Source of the DNA: Linnemannia schmuckeri
Lineage: Eukaryota > Mortierellomycota > Mortierellomycetes > Mortierellales > Mortierellaceae
Length of the DNA: 64,000 bases
NCBI GenBank assembly: GCA_029449235.1
Contig: JANATG010000015.1
Span: 1,364,001 to 1,428,000, forward strand
Direction of reading: 5' to 3'
The notes under the pieces are model-generated. The model was not told the origin of the DNA and ran no database searches. It worked only from the letters and a program-made list of their open reading frames with translations. Positions 57,951 through 64,000 of the stretch are shown here, piece by piece; within the stretch, counting starts at the first letter, position 1; every line of letters begins with the position of its first letter. The position numbers and the translations under genes were made by a program.

Positions 57951-58622
57951 ATGACAATGGAGTACTCAAAAATGCCCAATATCCAGACTGCCCTCCCCCA
58001 CTTTCGCGACTCCTTCCCCTCCCCCTCCTTCATCACTCCCTCCTCTCAGAAAACATACATCGCCCCCCTCTCTGCCTCCTCCCTCCAACAATACAACAAC
58101 TCTTCAAACAACAAGCGTAAAGCCTTCCAAGTCGAACAAGACGACGATGAAGACTACTACCACGAACAAGACTCGAACAAGCGCATGATGATGATGTTGT
58201 CCCGCCACAGGGGTTCCTTCTCTTCCACCCGTCAACGCCAAGAATCCGGGTGCTCTGTCTCCTCGACCTCTTCGTCTTGGTCTTCTTCTTCCTCGTTCTC
58301 GAACATCTCGACCGCTTCCGTCTCCAAGAGCCCTTCCCTCTCTAGCTCGCCTAGTTTGTCCCCGGTCGAGATGGATGAGTCTTCTGCACTACCAGAGTTC
58401 AACCCCCTGTGGCACTTGTGTGATGCGATCGCCCTGATCTCTGAGCCCACTCCCTCAGCAGCACCAACCAAGAAGACCGTTGCCAAGAGCCCCAAGACTT
58501 CTTCAGAAGATAACAGCCCATATGGACTGAAGATTGTCTTTGTCGCTCCCAATTGGTTGGCAGAACACATGGCCAAATCTAAGAAGGCCGCAGCCATGAA
58601 GAAGCTGCACTCCCTTGCCTAA
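57951..58622 (+). CDS. Unknown serine-rich, intrinsically disordered protein
   Basis: Intronless, 223 residues. Mostly low complexity: Pro/Ser-rich N-terminus, an NNKRKAFQVEQDDDEDYY segment with a possible basic nuclear signal, MMMM, then a long Ser run (SSTSSSWSSSSSFSNIST) and SLSSSPSLSPVEMDE. Two ordered blocks stand out: EFNPLWHLCDAIALIS (about 147-162) and the C-terminal YGLKIVFVAPNWLAEHMAKS (about 189-208) followed by KKAAAMKKLHSLA. These may be short binding motifs. The start follows a CAACAAACACACA leader, typical of real genes here, and codon use is C-rich. No known family was recognised; a regulatory protein is a guess. Confidence 0.65.
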   Translation: MTMEYSKMPNIQTALPHFRDSFPSPSFITPSSQKTYIAPLSASSLQQYNNSSNNKRKAFQVEQDDDEDYYHEQDSNKRMMMMLSRHRGSFSSTRQRQESGCSVSSTSSSWSSSSSFSNISTASVSKSPSLSSSPSLSPVEMDESSALPEFNPLWHLCDAIALISEPTPSAAPTKKTVAKSPKTSSEDNSPYGLKIVFVAPNWLAEHMAKSKKAAAMKKLHSLA

Positions 58623-61600
58623 GCAGTTTCTTTTTTTCCGACTTTTCCTTCCTCCTTTTCCCTTGTAACTTCCTGTTATACTTCTCTGTAAATACTTCCC
58701 TTCGTCGCTTCTTTCAACTCAACCATTTTGTACCATCAAAAAGTGCTTTGCATTTGCTTCCGTACCATATCTTTTCCTCAACACACTTTCTCCAAAGTCA
58801 TTTTTGCATATCTCACCAGTTGTCTTTCTTCACTTGCACTCGCACTCGCACTCATTTCTGTACTTTGCCCTTTTGCTCGTGAACAACACCCGCACAAGGA
58901 AAATGAAAAAAAAATAAAAAACAATTCAATAAAAATGACAAAGTTTTGTTTCTTGCTTGTTGTGCTGTTTGTCTCTTGTTACATAAGAAAAAAAAATATC
59001 AAGATATGGCTTATTTATTGTTGGTGTACAAATGAGTGCGAGTATAACACATGCCTTGGTATCAAACAAAGCGCAAAGCACAACGAGAGAATAAAAACGA
59101 ACAGGGTCGAAATGCAATGAACCACAACAGCAGGTCCGAGTGGTAGAGAAAGGGCGCATAATACATGACTGGAGAGGACTGGCTACTCGCTACGGACAGG
59201 GCACAGGGTGTTCTATAGATATTCCTTTCTACCCTAACACAACAAACTAAACAAACAACAGCGGACAGGAAAAGGAAGTAAGAAAAAGGGCGAAAAATAG
59301 GTCAGCCAACCTGCCACGTTGAGATTCCCTTTTTTTTTTTGTTCTGCTGTCTTGTCTGTCTTCCCTACCCCCGATTTTTTTTTCTTTCACTCTCACCCCG
59401 TCCACCTCCTTTGAACTGTTTTGCAAGTGTCCTCTATCCCATCTTACGACTCTCATCCAGGGAGGCTGAACAGCTAAAGAGGAGAGAGAGGAAGAGATAG
59501 AGGAGAGAAGAGAAGAGAGAGTCATGAGAAAGCTACCAAGAACAAGTGTAATGTAGGAGACAGAGGCACAAAAGTACAGATGGCCGAAAAAAGTGGACAG
59601 GGGTACTTGATCGATCAGGGTAGAGGATGTTGTTCTCACTCAAATCGCTTCTATCAAGATGCACATCGCCCCTTTCTTCTCTACGCCATCCATGGATAGA
59701 CATGCTAACTAATAATAAGGAGGACCCATCTCTTCTTCTGCCTCGAAGTTTGTTTTTTTTTCCCCCCAATGTATGTAATGTAGACGACAGTGATGCACGA
59801 ACATTCCTGAGGGGACTGTCAGTTGATCCAATTTTTTTTCTTTTTTGCAGGAGAGGGGTTAGCGATGGAGAACAAAAACGAGTCGAGGGTAGGGGCATGA
59901 CAAAGGGCCATGGTTTTTTTAGGTCTCTCGCTTTTACTATTTCCACCTTTCTCTATGGCCCCTTTTTCTTTTTATGCTTTGTATGTATTTTGTTGGCCTC
60001 TGCAATTGTGCGTGTGGATAGATTGGATGGGTTTCAACTCTCCCCTTCTCTTTTTCAGGAAGAAGGAAGGAAAAAAAAAAAAGGACGAACCGGAGGAAAA
60101 AAAAAGTCAAAGAGAGAGAAGGACGATGGGAGAACAGACCAATGGCGCGTTGGAGCGCGCACTGATCCCCTTTCTTTCTTATTGTTCTACCTTCGGAGGG
60201 TGGGATCGATGAAAGTCCACACACAGAAGGAGGATGGATAGGGAAAAGGAAGGAGGGGCCGAAGACAACAATAGACATAACTCGCATGAGCGACTGTCTA
60301 TCTTTTCGGTTTGATAGAAGGTCTATATCTTTGAGTACCCTCTGTTGTTCCTATGAAAAAAAAAAAGCACGAGCCTAGCATTGAACAAAAGGAAAAAGAG
60401 TGATGGTTAGGCGGAGGGATCATGGGCCGAGTGAGGAAACAAACAGAAGCGACAGGAAAATGAAGCGCGCGTGCGCACCACCTACCTCCATGGATCAAAG
60501 CAGGGACAAAAGTGCCAAGGAGAATATGAAAATGATTTGTTTTTGTCTACCATCCATGCGAAAAGCAAAAACCAAGGCTTTTGTCCAAGGACCTGAATGA
60601 CCTTGACCACTTCTGTTTCTTTTAGTCTCGTTCCTTAATGAACTATCTACTTGGCACACGCTACTCAATGCTACTATTGCTGCCATTGCTACCTATTTCG
60701 CTCTTTCGCTCTTACTAGGCACAGTCTATTGTTACGCCATTTCCGTCTCCAGCATAATGCAAGTAGCATTGGTATGTATGGTAGGAGAAGGAGGATATAC
60801 AAGGGTGGCGCCTTTTTTCTCTCAGTCATCTGAGAGTTCACTCGCCTTTTTCATTTTACGGACTAAGCAGTAAGGTCGGTTCTCCTAATATCATCTTGGA
60901 ACTGTCTTTCCTTACCCTCACACGCTCATCCACACCCCTTGACCTCTCCTCCATTCTAGGACTGACTGAGACAAAGACACTTATCTTGCCTTGTCAAGGT
61001 CAGAAAAAAAACGAGCTCTGTGGTTATCGTTTCTTGCTTCAGCAGTAAAGAAGGGCCTCCCCACATGGCTCATGAACGACATGGATCGTCATAGTTTTAC
61101 CGTCCATCCAAGGAGATGAGTACTACAGTAATAAGGATGGAAGAGGCATGTAGGAGAGTGAGATGGGCAGGATAGACAATGCAACCTAGACCCAAAGTGT
61201 ATCAAACCAGTTGAGCAGCTTGTCGCATGGCAAAGACATGCCATATCTTCTATGCCACCTCTTCGGAGGATAACACTATGGTCCTCTCCTTCTCCACTCA
61301 TCTTTTCTTCTAATCTTTCTTCAACTGCCTATCTCCTAGAAATGAATGTGGTTTGTCAAGGTTTACTTTTCTTTTGGGTTCGCATGATTTTTTTTTTCAT
61401 TTCTGTCTGTCTGTTTGGACGGACGGTATCTCCCCTCCCCTTATTTTTTTTTTGTTTTTTAATTTTACGAAGGACCCGAAAGCGACAGGGGGAGCATGTA
61501 CCCGGCTTACGAACGCACAGGCATGAGGGATAAGGATAGCGTAGTGAAGGAAAGAGATTATCAAGTCAGCCCAGAATCAAGGCCAAGCCCGAACCTAAGC

Positions 61601-63634
61601 CTAGCCCACGCATTTTTTTTTCAGGTCCTTCCCGTTGTCCCATGTGTGTGTTTTTTTTCTTGCTTGCATTCATTATTTGCATTTTCATGCATGCCTTACA
61701 GACATACGATATACAGGATGAAAAATCGGCACCCGAGTGATCGATAGGCAAACCAAGGGAATCGTTGAAATAAATGAAATTTAAACCTCGCGGGTCATGT
61801 GTTGATGGCAAGTTACACAGAAACCAGAAGGGAAACGGAATAAAAGGCTGTACACAAAGGGAAAAAAGGGTTACCAAGTTGCAGATATATCAAAAAAGCT
61901 GAGGAATGAGGATACTTTTTTTTTTTTCTTATTACCTTTCGTTTCTCCGGCCTTTTTTTTTTTTTTTTTTTTTTTTGAAGCTCTGGCCCTTTCCAATTCA
62001 CGTCTGTGGGTCAATAGGTTGTAGTAAGTGAATTGGTAATCACAAAGTCAAATAAAAAACAAATATCGTATCTGTCAGCATGATCTTGTCTGTGTGACAT
62101 TGCAATTGACTTTCCTAGCAAAGTGAGAGAGACAGCGAAAGAAGGAGATAAGTACTATGTAAAATAACGTATCGAATGATTTTGATAGAAATATCGAGAG
62201 CATATTTGAATTAGTAGAAGTATTACTATACATATGAGAGCGCGTGGGTATAAGTATTTTATGAGGGGGTGTGCAGGAGCCATGTTGGGGCAGGTTAGTG
62301 ATAGGGGGGTTGTTGATATAGCTTACAGGGGGAAGGGTATGTACTTTTTGGGAGGCCGAAGTGTTTGAAGTGCACATTGATTGTACTTTATTTGTCTTGA
62401 TTTTTGTTGATGAAACACATACTGGATTGACAGCAACGCGAAATTTAATTTTGAAGAAATCGCGCAGGTCGTTTCTTAGGCTGAGCTTCGGGACGGAGAA
62501 AAAAAAAGTTATCCTATTTTTTTTTTGGGTAGGTATTTTCAGGAGGAGTGTACAGTACATGTACGTACAGTAGGCCGGATACTTCTGGCCAGTGTTTCCT
62601 TTTTGCTAGGCGGGTCTCTTGAGGTACAACTTATTTTGACTTGATGATACTGTCCATGTCAAAAGTGAGCAGAGTGAGGTGTCCTTTACGGTGTTTCGTT
62701 CAATCGCCTATTTTCGTCGTTTTCTTGTTTTGCTAGAGTCGACCCTTGTTGGCCGTCGATGGGCGATCACACTTTTTCACATCCTGCGGGGTAAACGAAG
62801 GAGAGAGGGCAAGAGGGCTTTTGGTGCGAATCCACGCCAGTCCAGTTGAGGTTTTTGCTTACTGTTCAAGCGTGATTATCGAGAAAAGAACATGAAGCAA
62901 TTTATTAAAAAAAAGCAGCTATACTGCTCTATCACGCCATGTAGCACTCTTTCTCCTCTTTGATCCCATGCCCATTGGACGATTCTTCAGCTCTTGTTGT
63001 CCTTACGACTCTATCATTCCTGTTCTCCCTTGCACTGCTGCATCCTACATCTTTCAAACAATCCTATTTTCCTCCTTGTATTGTAATCTAACGCGAGAAC
63101 AGATAGTGAGAAATAAGCAGATAATAATTTCAAAAGAATTATTCCTCTGTAATACCGCACCCACATCCGCCGCGATGCCTCAAAATATCTCTATTGCTAT
63201 CCAAAGAGTCTTAACTCTTTTGATTCAATATTTTCTTCAGTATACTGATTTATGCCTCCATGCCCAAAGACCATGCACAGAGCGCCTTGCATAAGCCAAG
63301 GGACCCACAGTGCATCGCCTCTCGCACATGATCTATTCGCATACACATTTGACCAAACTCGGATACATGAGAAACAGAACCAATTCAACGTGCTGAGAGA
63401 AAATCTCCGGGTCCGAGCCAAAGACAACAATAGTACCAGCCGTCGAGAAAGGTTGAAGTGGGTATTGACCCTCACCAAATCCAAGCTCTCAGTAGGTGCA
63501 TTCTTGTTGGTCTGCCCGGAAAATACGCGATGACGTAAATATGCCGATACGCTCTACCGATTGTATTTGGCAAACAATGAGCCACCGTGGATGATACGAG
63601 AGAAGAGGGTCATGTACTTTCCTGGGCCGATTGT
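58623..63634. other. Region without supported genes
   Basis: The 3' end of the serine-rich gene is followed by homopolymer-rich DNA (T runs near 59333, 24 T at 61953-61976) and purine-rich blocks. Open frames up to 204 codons (59627-60241 and its complement) are simple sequence. The last part (63000-63634) is the 3' flank of the minus-strand gene below. No RNA gene was recognised. Confidence 0.45.
61953..61976. repeat. 24-nt poly-T tract
   Basis: Uninterrupted T run preceded by another T-rich tract around 61917-61927. Confidence 0.9.
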
Positions 63635-63763
63635 TCAGACGCCCTTACTCTCTGCTTGGAGGTCTTGCGCAGTTGCTTCCTCTGTAAAAGTGGTCGTCGG
63701 GTTGTGGGTTTGACAGAACTGAGCGAGTGCTGATACCAATTCAAAGAGCTTATCAGGGTTGCC
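63635..63763 (-). CDS. Last exon of an unidentified gene (partial)
   Basis: After an acceptor (ATTCGATAACAG, AG at 63764-63765) the frame reads GNPDKLFELVSALAQFCQTH, then NPTTTFTEEATAQDLQAESK and GV, with TGA at 63635-63637: 42 residues in phase 0. The amphipathic helix followed by an acidic Thr/Glu tail looks like a genuine protein C-terminus. The frame is shorter than any usual cutoff. No preceding exon could be assigned within the remaining 237 bp, so the gene extends beyond the window. No family was recognised. Confidence 0.45.
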   Translation of the reverse strand, partial: GNPDKLFELVSALAQFCQTHNPTTTFTEEATAQDLQAESKGV

Positions 63764-64000
63764 CTGTTATCGAATGTTTGGCGGTCGCTCCTGATTCCTG
63801 ATTAGAAGGACTGGTTAGAAGGGATGGGCTGAAAGGCTGCATGTTGGAGTGACTAGAAGATCAGGAACGAAGGGAAAATAAGAGATGAAAATAGGAAGGA
63901 AGGAAAGACTTGGACGAAGTCGACGCGTGTGAAAAGAAGACAACCTGATGTGAAACACAACAAATAAGTGGAAAAGGTGATCAGAACAAATAATGGTACC

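Noticed and set aside
59627..60241. 204-codon plus-strand frame near 60 kb
   Set aside because: Long Phe/Lys/Glu runs from T and A tracts, no motifs, and the complementary strand is equally open.

Overview
The window looks like nuclear DNA of an early-diverging fungus, most likely Mortierellomycotina (Mortierella sensu lato). The reasons are short GT-AG introns that keep frame, pyrimidine-rich 5' leaders, TATA boxes about 100-200 bp before compact genes, many poly-A/T tracts, and proteins such as an INSIG homologue and an ASPM homologue that fit an early fungal lineage. The lineage is an inference; the gene models were built by hand from open frames and splice sites.

Layout. 1-4.8 kb is compact: the 3' part of a cytosolic phospholipase A2-type gene (+), mitochondrial ribosomal protein mL40 (-), and a six-exon transformer-2-like splicing factor (+). 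The last two are divergent and share a promoter with an overlapping E-box/CRE motif. 4.8-10.4 kb is mostly non-coding. At 10.4 kb lies a TATA-driven secreted LPMO-like protein.

13-22.5 kb is a transposon and pseudogene graveyard. It holds two pieces of antisense LSU rRNA, a possible LINE-type zinc-finger remnant, a broken CCHC zinc-knuckle remnant, an unidentified decayed gene, two possible micro membrane proteins, an unknown membrane protein that appears to lack its 5' exon, and a 1.64-kb dead Tc1/mariner element. 25.7-29.1 kb carries a mucin-like single-pass membrane protein of the Mid2-like wall-sensor type, followed at 30.3 kb by a CsbD-type stress protein. 30.6-38.4 kb has no intact gene; a stretch on the minus strand faintly resembles a decayed Copia polyprotein.

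38.4-51.0 kb is the best housekeeping block: INSIG (+), COG1 (+) and a very large ASPM homologue (-). COG1 and ASPM converge with 139 bp between their stop codons. 51-64 kb is low-complexity DNA with one intronless serine-rich protein (57951-58622) and the last exon of an unidentified minus-strand gene near the end.

The genes do not form a pathway. Loose themes are membrane lipid/ER-Golgi function (PLA2, INSIG, COG1), the cell surface (LPMO-like, wall sensor), stress (CsbD) and RNA/cytoskeleton (Tra2, ASPM). I see no convincing tRNA gene or CRISPR array.
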